This document shows, one piece after another, positions 43,473 through 53,915 of a DNA stretch of 64,000 nucleotides. A program made the position numbers and the translations under genes. The notes beneath the pieces are model-generated. The model did no database searches. It was not told the origin of the DNA and saw only the letters and a list, made by a program, of their open reading frames with translations. The stretch's first letter is position 1. Each line of letters opens with the position of its first letter. Source of the stretch: Euclidia mi (Eukaryota > Arthropoda > Insecta > Lepidoptera > Erebidae); assembly GCA_944739405.2 (NCBI GenBank), contig OX123190.2, positions 63,879,805-63,943,804 on the forward strand, written 5' to 3'.

Positions 43473-44328
43473 AGTATACAGAAAGCCAACACACACAGAT
43501 CGCTATCTACACGCCGACTCACATCATCACCCACGTCAACTGAATTCCGATATAACGTCGCTTACCGACCGGGCATACAGCTTGTGTGACGATGAACATT
43601 TGGGTAAGGAACTTTCGCATTTAAGCGACGTTCTACACAAAAACGGATACAGTAGGCGAATCAGACCACCCAGACATACTAAAAAACACCTGGACTTCAA
43701 GGTTGAACGACACCCAGCGTACTTACCGTACGTCAAAGGAGTGACAGATAAGATCGCCAATATTCTTAACAAAGTTTCAGTAAAGACTATTTTCACTCCT
43801 TTTAAGAAACTGTCTCAATATATAAGAACGCCGAAAGACAGTCTTCCATTAGAAAAGCCAGGTGTATACAAAGTTGACTGCAGCTGTGGCAGTTCCTATA
43901 TAGGACAAACGAAACGCACCATCTCTTGCCGGATAAAGGAACACATCAGGGCAGTCAAAAATAACGAGCCACATAAGTAAGCCATAGCTCAACACCTTTT
44001 AGACTCGGGTACCGACCACTGGATTGAGTTACACAACCCTCAGGTGCTTTCGACAGAACGCCACTACATACCTCGAATGGTTAGGGAGGCTATTGAAATC
44101 AAAAAGTTTAATAATTTCAATAGAGAGGATGGGTTTCAACTGTCGAGTATCTGGCATCCAGTGGTGCGTCTATGTAAAACCCGTGAAACGGAAAAACTCA
44201 AACCGCGAGCTGACGTAGTGAGTGTAGTATGTCGTGATCGGGTACAGTCCGATAGTGAAAACAGTGACAGTGGTATTGTACGCAAAAAACGAGTAAGAAA
44301 GCGGGTAGACCGTTATACTTGCTCGTAA
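43473..44328 (+). pseudogene. Penelope RT end plus GIY-YIG nuclease with one nonsense codon
   Basis: Starts inside the RT thumb (VYRKPTHTDRYLHADS), then LPYVKGVTDKIANIL, GVYKVDCSCGSSYIGQTKRT (GIY-YIG), stop TAA at 43978-43980 where element 2 has serine, and continues AIAQHLLDSGTDHWIELH, RHYIPRMVREAIEIKKFNNF to a basic C-terminus (RKKRVRKRVDRYTCS). The same TAA is in the inverted arm (43390-43392, minus). RT catalytic motifs are lost by 5' truncation. Confidence 0.9.
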
Positions 44329-44352
44329 CATTCATCCACCCGCAATACCCTC

Positions 44353-44402
44353 AGTACATCCGTGAACATGGCGCTTGCAACAGTGCCGAAATATCGGTTA
44401 CT
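44353..44402 (+). ncRNA. Hammerhead-like motif, Penelope 3 right arm
   Basis: Stem I AGTA..CC with GG..TACT around a small internal loop, core GTGAACAT, stem II GGCGC with GTGCC (one G-T pair), GAAAT, ATC. Stem III position is ATAT, a palindrome like the ACGT of families 1 and 2. Confidence 0.42.
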
Positions 44403-44494
44403 CCAAACAAAGGTACGTGGTATATATCCCGAAAGACAATTTAAAGCAAGTTTAAATGACCACGAAAGTTTTAATTCCTATATCGTCTTCCAGT

Positions 44495-44984
44495 GTCTAT
44501 GTCTAAAGGTTTCAGAAAGTTGATCAATATGTTTATTCCTTTATTTTCCATCAATTTTACGCACGATATGCCCCAAAACTTGTAGTTTTCATGTCCCTCT
44601 CCTTATGTCAATGTTTTCTGAAGATGTTTTCGATTTTTTCGAACAATTCCATATGCCAAAGAGAGTTAATACATCAGCATCAACTATTTAAAAAATCTGT
44701 ACTTCGCAGCCATTATATTTCACATCACAAAAATCACGAAAATTATTTGGCACGTATGTTCCTTATTAGTTCCACTTGAAAACTGGTTTTTGATTACTTT
44801 GTGCTCCAGTGATGGGTAAAAGAGTTGTAGACGTCGAGGATACAGGTGCCAGACTTATTGATTCCTAAAATTGAACAGGCACATCTTCAATTTCATCATC
44901 AGAAACTCTTTGATCCTGTATCAAACTCCCTTGACCTTTTGCGTCAAGGTGTAAATAATCTTCTTCATCACTATTATCATCCAT
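44495..44984 (-). pseudogene. piggyBac transposase N-terminal part, degraded
   Basis: From an ATG at 44984 the minus strand encodes an acidic stretch (MDDNSDEEDYLHLDAKG, VSDDEIEDVPVQF), then after stops KPVFKWN and further broken pieces. An acidic N-terminus before an FKW block is usual in piggyBac transposases. Penelope 3 entered this coding region at 42956/44482. Confidence 0.5.
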
Positions 44985-45711
44985 CAAAATTTATAGAAGT
45001 ACCTACATCATCCTTCAATTCAAATAGCTAAGATAATCTGCCACAGTATCAATAAAAATGAAGATAATTCACAAAATCATCAGTTGAATAAGTTAAAAAT
45101 TTTTTACAAATAGTGTCCCTTCCGGACCACTGGGACGCTGGTGTCACTTTATGTTTATGATGTCTTATAACTATAAAAAACATAAATCATGGTTTTATTT
45201 ATGAATATAATATAAATTACATACCAAGCAATGATTATAGCACAACAAAAAACAATATAAAACATTTTGAAGTTCCTAAAAACTTTTGAGAAATAGGGCA
45301 AGTGCGCCCTTAGCGAACAGTCATATTACAATTTTTATAGAAAATATATCGTACTACCTAGGTTGTACCGTCAATGAAAAAAATATTAATAATATGTTTC
45401 ATAACAAACAAAAAAATCATATTTGGTAATAAGCTTCTTAATTGTTAATATATTTTCAAATTATGGGCTAGGGACACATATGTCCCTTGGTCGTCAAAGG
45501 GTTAATTCACAACTTAATATTGAAGCTCATCCCTGATTAGAAAAAGAGATTGAAAAGATTGAACTTGACAAATATATACTTAGATATAAATTTTGCATGG
45601 GTTTAATCTTTTTTTTAATAAGGGTCTTATTGAAATAAGGATGCAAAAATCTTGCATTGAAATTAGTAAGTAATTAAGTATTTTCAATATATTTCAAGTT
45701 TTTACTCTGAG
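44985..45711. other. piggyBac end and spacer; no gene
   Basis: Contains the right piggyBac subterminal region (GGACACATATGTCCC at about 45471) and AT-rich spacer up to the right inverted repeat. Confidence 0.5.
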
Positions 45712-46156
45712 ACGCATGCGCACAGTGCTCTCGCGCTCGTACTCCCGGCTGACTAATTTTTATGTTTAGGGGATGATTGGTCACTCGAATTTGTCTGACT
45801 GATGAAATATAACTTTGTAATAGTTACTTGAATTACATGTTTAAAAGTCAGACATGAAAAAATAAGTAAAGTTCATAATTTTTTTGTCGAGCTCTAAAGC
45901 GTCTGATTAAAGCTCTGGTCCATGAAAAGTAATTCTAGTTTAGAATAATATTCTACAAAATATATACAGGTTGTAAAAACTTACAAATTTAAGTTAGATA
46001 ACTCATATTTTAGTTACTTTTCTCACCTGGTACCAGGTGTCACAGGGCAAGCTCCACAAGTAGGCAGGTTATTTAAAGTATACTAGACGCTATTAAGTCA
46101 TGAAGGTTTCATCCATGTGAAAATAAGTTATGTCAGAACGCTCTGGGATCTTACTC

Positions 46157-46520
46157 TAAAACTATATGTTATGCCAATAATCAAAATTGAACCGAGTAAT
46201 TTTATACTGGAGGGTATTCAGTACTAAATAGTGAAACATGTCTAGAAATGTTTAATTAACGAGAAGTTGTACTAATCATCCAATTGTTATTAATATTAAT
46301 TTTCTGCGTGATCCGAAATTTTTAAAGTTTGATAAGGTTTTTGCGCAAGTAAACATCGTTGTGACTATTTGTAAATATACTTAATGTGTTTTGACGAATA
46401 TTTTAATAATAATAATGAACATTTAACTTGTAAAAAATAGTACAAACTATTACAATTATATTTGTTGAGTATTTCTACTTTTAGTTCAATTGTAATGTAA
46501 TACTAAGTATTGCGTTATAA
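46157..46520. other. No gene recognised
   Basis: AT-rich flank of the large element. Confidence 0.5.
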
Positions 46521-47070
46521 TATCTCGCAGGCGCTTAACGCAGTGGGTGGAGCCTAGCCCGAGCAGCGCTTTGCTACCAATTATTATCTTATATAGTCAT
46601 AAACGGGCCACAGGTAGTCTGTGACTCATAGGTCTATGCCTATATAAGACGGGTGCGCGATCTAAATCGGTAACTTTCCCTACACGACGCAACGCTGCCG
46701 CTATACCTCGTTATTTTTCTGTTTTCTACTTTCCTATCTACTGTCCCGCTGGGGGTAAGCATATTCTAGTTATCTGTGTGCTTTTATGTTCTGTCTGTAG
46801 TATCTGTGTCTCCTAAGCATAACAGCCAATCTAGGAACAGCCTGTTCCTGACCGGTTGTTGTGTATTCTCTGTGCTGTTTCCAGTTCTCCCTACGGGCTG
46901 TCTACACCGCATTATAACGCAATACGTAGTATTACGTTACACAATCTGGTTTTATCGTACAGAAATAGAGTTTGTTGTTTTTTTATCTCTTCTAATACTA
47001 GGGGCCGAATGTGCGGTAGAAAGATGGTTGCAGTTGCTTTTAAGCCCATAAGTCACAACGTCGTCCCCTT
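46520..47070 (+). promoter_or_regulatory. Promoter-like block, possibly a solo LTR
   Basis: TATATAAG at 46641-46648 lies in a locally GC-richer block, with CCCTACACGACGC about 30 bp later and a donor-like GGG/GTAAGC at 46755. This could be the first exon of a gene or part of a solo LTR. I could not fix TG...CA ends or a target duplication, and no ORF follows. Confidence 0.25.
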
Positions 47071-47379
47071 TTATATTTGAAAACACTGAGATATTTTAGT
47101 GCACTTTAGGGATTTAGTTCTCTAGCCATATACTAAGCCCATTTTAATAGCTCTGCAGTCTGCTGTTCACCAATAGTACTCTAGGGTTTATATTTTACTG
47201 GATATGGACTTTTGCAACCGCCCGCCTTCGAAAAGCTACTGAAAATTTATTTGATTTGTTGTTGTTGACATTTTATTTTAAAAGTTGCTACTAGTACTTT
47301 TTATTTTCTTTTTTGTAAAAACTAAATATTTATAATATTTTAAACCGGAAAGGCGCGGAGCACCCGGAACCGGTGAGCA

Positions 47380-47475
47380 TGTATGAAAAGAGTAATGAAT
47401 GTAGATGATGCGCGTGAGGTTTGTAAGGATAGAAGCAAATGGCTTTCCGTTATCTCTGCTTACCCCGACGTGAAA
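47380..47475 (+). mobile_element. LINE C-terminal scrap
   Basis: GAGCATGTATGAAAAGAGTA ... GGCTTTCCGTTATCTCTGC: the form seen at the coding end of a moth LINE and, shorter, at 26580-26640. Confidence 0.45.
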
Positions 47476-47477
47476 AA

Positions 47478-47757
47478 CGCGTGAGTATGCATACATACAT
47501 AGTCTCTCGCCTATATCCTCGAAGAGGTAGGCAGAGGTATATTGCTAGATCCACTTTTCGCCAGCTTTATTTTAGTCCAACGTAATAGGGGGCAAGCCTA
47601 TTGCCGTACTGGGCATATTACCAGACTCCGTGCTGCTACTGAAAATTTCCTAACGGAAAAACACAATAACACTTTGCCCAACCCAAGGATCGAACCCGAG
47701 GCCCAACCCTACGTGCACATTCATGCTGCGAGACCAACGAGGCACGCGTGAGTATAT
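47478..47757 (-). mobile_element. SINE S2-related, minus strand
   Basis: On the minus strand the tRNA-like head with GGGTTCGATCC, then CAGTAGCAGCACGGAGTCTG-like body and CCTCTGCCTACC. Decayed relative to 12647-13044. Confidence 0.7.
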
Positions 47758-47825
47758 ATGTATGTAAATATTTCTAACGAGTACCTTTCGCAAGTTAGAT
47801 TGCTAAGCAGTTCATCATCGCCCTA

Positions 47826-48090
47826 GTGTTATCCCGGGTGCATCCAAGACTTGCATGCCTTCGAGCACAAGGTCGGCTTACTGGTCTAACCAGATATAAC
47901 AGAATACCAACTTTTCCACAGAGCGACTGCCGCCTGACCTCTGCAACTCAAAGGTATAGCGATATTCCATGGTATAGACCAGTATCAGTTTATCTGAGGA
48001 GTCCCCGTAACGACTGTCAAAGATTTTCATGATAGCCGGGACCGACGATTTAGCGTGCTCTCCGAGGCACTGAGCAAGCGATAATTAAGG
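47826..48090 (-). mobile_element. RTE LINE 3' untranslated region
   Basis: Reverse-orientation match to 33420-33620 (TGCCTCGGAGAGCACG, GTCGGTCCCG, TTTGACAGTCGTTACGGG, CAGGCGGCAGTCGCTC). No coding part left. Confidence 0.6.
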
Positions 48091-48479
48091 CGCTACCTCT
48101 AAAATGTATACCCTTTTTGCTTACCAATTTGGAAGCAGTGAGACACACTAGCAAAGTGAAAATTTTGTTAGAGTTTATTAGATCCATGACCTGAAGATCT
48201 TGGCTCGATAGAATTTTAATTTGAAAGACATGCTTTCTCTAAATATTTTTATGGATATTTAAAAAAAATACCTAACTTTTCGCCTTGAAATTGCTACTCA
48301 ACAAAAGAAGAGCTAGTCTTATAGAAAATGCATAGACAAATTTTCTCTAAAACAATTATTACTTGAGTTATGAACGAAATATGATTTCAGACAAACAGTT
48401 TCGTGGTGGCATGCAAAGTCAAAAACCGTGCGACATTCAACTTCATAGCTAACACTTAGTGATGACCTCTGCACGATTT
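48091..48479. other. No gene recognised
   Basis: AT-rich; no supported feature. Confidence 0.45.
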
Positions 48480-48657
48480 TCTAACCTTCGAGGTAGCCTC
48501 TTAACAATTTAATACGGACTTAACTTCGAATAGTCATTGATGCGCGCCGTGGATTCAAACCCGATACCTTCTGCATGGCAGTCTACTGGTATCTCTTAGT
48601 AGAGATAAAGGAAAGGAGACAGCGATAGCCTAGTGGCTATCGCTGTCTCCTTTCCTT
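48480..48657 (-). mobile_element. SINE whose head is a perfect fold-back
   Basis: The minus strand has a tRNA-like B box variant (GGGTTTGAATCC, about 48549-48560). At its 5' side, 48606-48629 and 48634-48657 are exact reverse complements of 24 bp (GGAGACAGCGATAGCC core) with a TAGT loop. Confidence 0.65.
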
Positions 48658-50165
48658 TGATTGCTAGCAGTTATTCGACGTTAAAAAAACTTTTCTACTT
48701 TCATATATAATTTAAAATCTTTCGTACATAGTTATAAACGACATTACCTTTTTTATATAACGTACAACTTTACTCACGTGTTATGGAATACATAAAGTTG
48801 ATTTTATTCTCTCATAGCAATGATACTTAACTACGCGATATTTAACCGTTGCAAAATATAGATCATAATCGTTGTAAATATAAGTTAAGCTTAGAGTGTT
48901 ATCGAAAATACCTTAATGTCGAAAGTACTGAATTGAGTTTTGAAAGTTTCATCAAAATATCAGTTTTCACGGCAACGCACGGTCTTTTCACATTCCTAGA
49001 AAACACCATTATTCTTCTCTTCTTCTTCACTTTAACAACTTATTTCACATATTATAATTATTTAGAATAGACATACCAGCACCTAAACAACGCCAATGGC
49101 TCTTGCGAAACGTATAAACTTGGGGAGTTTTTAGTTACAAATTTGCGTGTCATGTAAGCGATTAAAGTTTTTAAATTTTTTGTGATGATTATGATTTACT
49201 AATACAAAAAAGACATTGTTTGAACTGAAGATGAATAATGAATGAGTGTAGGTTTTAAAATGCGTATAATCATAATTATGCTTCGTAAAGTATTGCCCAA
49301 TAAACTCATGGCGTAGATTCAGAAGTGGCTTATTCTAAAGTTTGTCTCTTATAACATGTAGTTCTGTTATATGATAGCGGTGGTTTAAAACAATAAAGCA
49401 AAATAATGTATTAATGATACCTGAAATTAATTTATCTCGTGCTCAAGTTTAATCAATTAGTTTTAAATTATTTCAATAATTAAATATACTGAATTTGCTA
49501 TTTAAACCTCACTCGTGATCTTCGCTTTTTGAACGATAAATTAAATTGTATGGCCACCAATGAATGTAAAAATTCTCATCCGTGAAATCAGAGCGTTCTA
49601 GATAAATTGCCTCTTTTCTGGCTGTCTTTGTCCTCAATTTGGAGTAACTGCATCAATAAACTTTGAAGCAGCGTTGAGCCAATATTGTGAAGCCTATTTG
49701 ATGTCATCTCTATATTTATGACAAGACAATAGACAACGACATGCTTCAAGAATTTATCTTTTTGTAAATGGGCCTCAAGTGTTGTTTAACTAAATTATCA
49801 ACAGCTAATGCTTTGGTAATTATAAATGAATCTGATATGAACAATATAAAATAAATACCTATTCAAAGAGAAAGATGTATTTGAATACGTTAGCACTGAA
49901 ATAGCATAATTTGGGTACCGCATATTCGCAGTTATCCGCAAGCTCGAAATCGCAGCTTTGGCTGGCGACGATTTTATTAACTGTTCGCCCCTTTGTTTCA
50001 ATCCTGTTAGCGCATAATATTATCCCAGGTTCCAATAATGATTGTATTTCTTTTTAAAATTTTAACCTTCTGTTCATGTTTGGACAGTCTTGTACACTGT
50101 ACAAATGTTCCTAAATGTTGTCTGGTTGTTGCCTAAGATTTTGCATAATGTACAACTAAAATCAG
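48658..50165. other. No gene recognised
   Basis: AT-rich; the ORFs present are short and featureless. Confidence 0.5.
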
Positions 50166-50411
50166 TAGGGTGGGCTCCTATTTTTGGGTTAAGGGTCACA
50201 AGAGAACCTAACATAACCTAACATATCATGTTTGGCAATTTCTTTTTTTTTTGGCACAATGTGTTAAATATTAGAATTATCGTATATATGTTACTGTAAA
50301 CGCCCCTAAGGTTAGGTGAGACTGTAATTCAAGTAATTAGGTTATGTTAGGTTCTCTTGTGACCCTGAACCCAAAAATAGGAGACCTGCGAAGCAGGGCT
50401 CCGTCAACTTA
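50166..50411. mobile_element. MITE M2
   Basis: GGCTCCTATTTTTGGGTTAA with AACCTAACATAACC on the left, and the complementary blocks plus GCGAAGCAGGGCTCC and GTCAACTTA on the right. The left end is slightly eroded. This copy shows the site that Helitron H4 occupies in M1. Confidence 0.75.
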
Positions 50412-51340
50412 GTGATTTTTTATTAAAAAATTCGGACATTTACCAACTCATTCTGGTAAATCTTAGGATTTACTGGTAAATCTTAATATTTACCGTACTT
50501 CGGGCTTTTACAGTTATATATACACTGTAAATACCAATTTTAGTTTAGTAATATGAGTAATATTTCTAACTGAGCTATATTCACAAATCTTTATTAATCT
50601 GTATTTGGCACAAAACCCACAAAATAACTTTAACAATTTAGACAATAAATCTGTAGAAACATTTCTGCTATTCACCATACTATAAAAGTAAGACTGAATT
50701 GATCCAAGCTCGTAAAACAAAACAGTCCATCTTTGAGTTGGACGAACACAAATCACCACATTGATCTATTACTAATCACCTATAATCAGCGCGACACGAA
50801 TTAGAAATGCTCTCGTAAAACCCTCGAATACATGACTTACCTATTGTATATACACGTGATATCCATCCGTTGTGATGTCGTAATAGAATATATTAAATCA
50901 TGTTTGCTCATAAACACGGTTCAGGGGACAGTAAAATGTACGTATGAGCCGTATGGTTCGCAACAAAATAAAAGTAGGACAAAGCTTGAAATATTTCTCT
51001 CCACCTGCATTATACGAAACTTTGTCATAATAATATATTGTCTACGAAGAAATGACCTAATTGTCCGAATTTCTGTTTTGATGACAAAAATATTATCCAT
51101 GTATTTCTGTGGCGCCAGACATAGATTGCCAAAAATTTGACACATTTGTAGCTGAAATAGACTATCATATTTACGAGCTTCGCTAGTATATGTCAAGGAT
51201 ACGTTTATAGAATAAACTTTATACCATCGGTGTAGACGCACACGTGCAAACTGAACTCCACGAAACAAAGATATGTTCCCAGCGGAGACGCTGGTGCAAC
51301 ATTGCACACTGTCTTAACTCCGGTAGAATTATAATAATAA
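50412..51340. other. No gene recognised
   Basis: Overlapping ORFs at 50832-51307 on both strands have no recognisable domain. Confidence 0.45.
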
Positions 51341-51549
51341 TATTCTACCACATTCACACAACACCATCTAGTCCCAAACTAAGCAGAGCTTGAACTATTT
51401 TTTTTTGTAAATACATACATATTATACATAGAAACACCCAGACCAAGACAAAAAACCATGTTCACTCACACAAATGTTTGACTTGAGCAGGAATCGAACC
51501 CGCGACCTTCGGCGTGGCAGTCGCATACACTCCCGCTGCGCCAACCGGT
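51341..51549 (-). mobile_element. tRNA-derived SINE, family S1, minus strand
   Basis: Minus strand: ACCGGTTGGCGCAGCGGGAG, GGTTCGATTCC, CAAACATTTGTGTG, CAAGCTCTGCTTAGTTTGGG, ending GGTAGAATA. Confidence 0.85.
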
Positions 51550-53680
51550 CGTCATTATTTGATTGCCCCTATCGCAAGACTACACTACCGTCTAGATTGC
51601 CTGAGACACCTTTATCACCTTGTGTTTTAATAAATAGTCGGACATAAAATTATACCTTCTTGCTTTACAATGTAGCACTCACTAGATTTTCTTGACTTTT
51701 ATAACTAATAATTCCTTTACTCGGAATAATAAATTCAGTTTGTTTTATATGTGCTTAGTTCTCAAACTAGGTCGTTTAGAAGTTACGACTCTCATTCGAG
51801 CATTATACTCTAGCTCTCAACTAGTTTCGTCTAAGTTAGTGACTTTGTTCGCAAATCAAATAGTTTGTCTGTCTTTATTCTGTTAATCACGTTTAAAAAG
51901 TCAATCATATTCAATTTGAAATGATAGCTGCATTTGAACACTAATAACTTCTTGTGAAGAAACTTGTCTCTCAAGTTGCATAGTCTGAGGATTAATTATA
52001 TTCCGAATCATATTCGAATGTAGTTGTTTTGATATTTATTAGAGGACTATACATTAAGGGTTAGTAAAACCTGTCTATTCAGCTCAAGCTTCGATTAGTT
52101 CCAGCACTTTCCTTGATGAAAACATGACCATCTGTATTCATATTGTGTCTCGTGGATATAACCTACATGTCCATTGATAGCTTCTCCTGGGGGTAAGTGT
52201 GATGCATGCATAAGAACAACGACATGGAACGTAGTATTGTGAAGGTGCATAAGGTGCATTTAATTCCATCTCACTACGGCGGCTGCAATCACTATATTGA
52301 ATTTGTTGTACACAAGATTCGCCTTGGTCGTGGTGTACGCTTCTATCCAATAATAAAATGGAATCTGATAGCTATGCCGAGGTACTGAGCGAGAAAGTCA
52401 GTGGCGATGATTTTGTTACCAAAGAAGTCAAAATTCGTGGATTTAATAAGTATTGTAAATGATTTGCTTTTTCGTTTTGTTTAACAAATTTTAATTAGAC
52501 TGGAATGATTTCAACAAGGAATCCGTTCCATGTTATATATGCTTGTCCAAATTGTTTATGCTGACGATTGAAGGTTTCCAACTTCTTCTGCTTGCCGAAT
52601 ATTAATCTCGGTCTATACCGGGCTCTGTCTCCAACATCGGCTAGAAAAAGCTATTGAAATGGTTGACTTGAAAATTAAAAACAAAAGCAATTTGATAGCA
52701 AGAATAAGCTGAATTCTGTCAAATATGAATTTATACATAAGATTGGTAAAAACAGCATTCTTTAAAGCATAACCTACACTTACACCATTTCATTTGAATT
52801 TATACTACACTGTAGCGTAACTGCTACAGCTGTTATATTCATAGCTCTAAGTGCAGCAATAAGCTTCACGATAAATTAATTCCATGCGCATCGGTTGAGC
52901 TAAAAAGTCTAGTGGCCATTGAGACTGCAACGCAAGCAGTGCTTAGTGTAATCGCAATACAAGCTCCCCACAATTTCAAGTGGCTCGTCTTTGTTTACGC
53001 GCTAAAGTGTCACCGACGAAATAAAAACTGTTTTAAAACTACTTTCTTATTTGCATTTTGTTCTTTAAGCGAGACGAAAATTTCCTTGGACTAAAGCGTA
53101 TAGCGCTTTTTTATTAATTATAACATTTTCACAAAAGAAACTGATGCCTTTGCTAGTTGTTAATAAATTATCAAAATAAATTCTTTCACTAGCTTCGCCA
53201 GTAAAACGTTTTTTATTTATTTACGGCCTGGTTCAATATCCGATATACCCATAGACATATTTTGTATGGAGCTTTTGTCAAATATGTATACTCTAGCAAC
53301 TTTATTCATAGTACCTATATTGTAACCTGCTGTTAATGGTATCTTCACGCCTTCACGGAGGCGTGAATCCTATTTGATTTCATTTTACTCATTAACGAAT
53401 TCCTTGTTATAAAACGTCGACGTGGAACAAGTGAAATGAATTAAAATTTTCCTCTATAAATGAGATGGTTGAGAAGGTTTGAGTTATAACAAGTAGATTG
53501 AAATAAATGCCTGGTGAGACGGAACAATTGACGTCACACGTGATAAATCTTTGGATATTTGGTGTAAGACGTGACATGTAAGCTACGTCACTACGCGAAA
53601 TATATCCTGTCCGGTTCACACAATAGACCGCATTAAATACGATTTAAATACGATTATTTTTTTGTTTATAACTTGACAAC
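51550..53680. other. No gene; one tiny protein-like ORF
   Basis: A 34-codon ORF at 52358-52462 (MESDSYAEVLSEKVSGDDFV onward) has protein-like composition but no match I recognise. A donor-like GGG/GGTAAGTG occurs near 52190. Otherwise AT-rich. Confidence 0.4.
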
Positions 53681-53915
53681 CGTGTCCGTGTGGTGACGGA
53701 TTAAGAATACGGAATTTCATCACCCCATATCCTCCCATGGGTGTCGTAAGAGCCGACAGAGGGAGCATATTATACAGAGAACAGCACTATAGGAGAAGGA
53801 AAACTTGATACAAACCCTATACTAACCCGTTTGGCCTGCGTGGTATAGTAGGCCAATTCCTCTTTTCAAAGGAGAAGCCTAGTCCAGCAGTGGACTGTTA
53901 AAGGCTGATGATGAT
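53681..53915 (+). mobile_element. SINE, family S3
   Basis: Head GTGTCCGTGTGGTGACGGAT, block GGGTGTCGTAAGAGCCGAC, then an RTE-like tail (GCCTAGTCCAGCAGTGGACT) ending GCTGATGATGAT. Near-identical layout at 56440-56674. Confidence 0.8.

Larger units (their letters stand above)
42956..44482 (+). mobile_element. Penelope-like element 3, inside the piggyBac element
   Basis: Flanked by a 12-bp direct repeat TCGTCTTCCAGT (42944-42955 and 44483-44494). Plus unit 43473-44482 holds the RT end and GIY-YIG gene; a minus 3' end occupies 42956-43473. Arms are about 98-99% alike by eye. The right arm extends about 67 nt beyond the left. The join at 43473 shows TATATAG/TATACAG similarity. Confidence 0.9.
42135..45501 (-). 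mobile_element. piggyBac-like element, interrupted by Penelope 3
   Basis: TTAA on both sides (42131-42134 and 45502-45505). Ends CCCTTTCAGGACCATAAGG and CCCTTTGACGACCAAGGG (complement) with GGACATATGTCCC-type blocks in both subterminal regions. TTAA targeting and CCC ends are piggyBac hallmarks. Without Penelope 3 it is about 1.8 kb. Confidence 0.82.
39129..46156. mobile_element. Large DNA element with about 440-bp inverted repeats, nested insertions
   Basis: The left arm (39129-39249 plus 40510-40846, interrupted) and the right arm (45712-46156) are imperfect reverse complements over about 440 bp, from AAGATCCCAGAGCG to GCGAGAGCAC. Inside are a decayed gene (41086-41907) and a piggyBac element that holds Penelope element 3. 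After removing all insertions about 2.4 kb remain. No target duplication was found: the left flank reads AAATAGTCC, the right ACTCTAAAA. The transposon superfamily is not determined. Confidence 0.75.
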
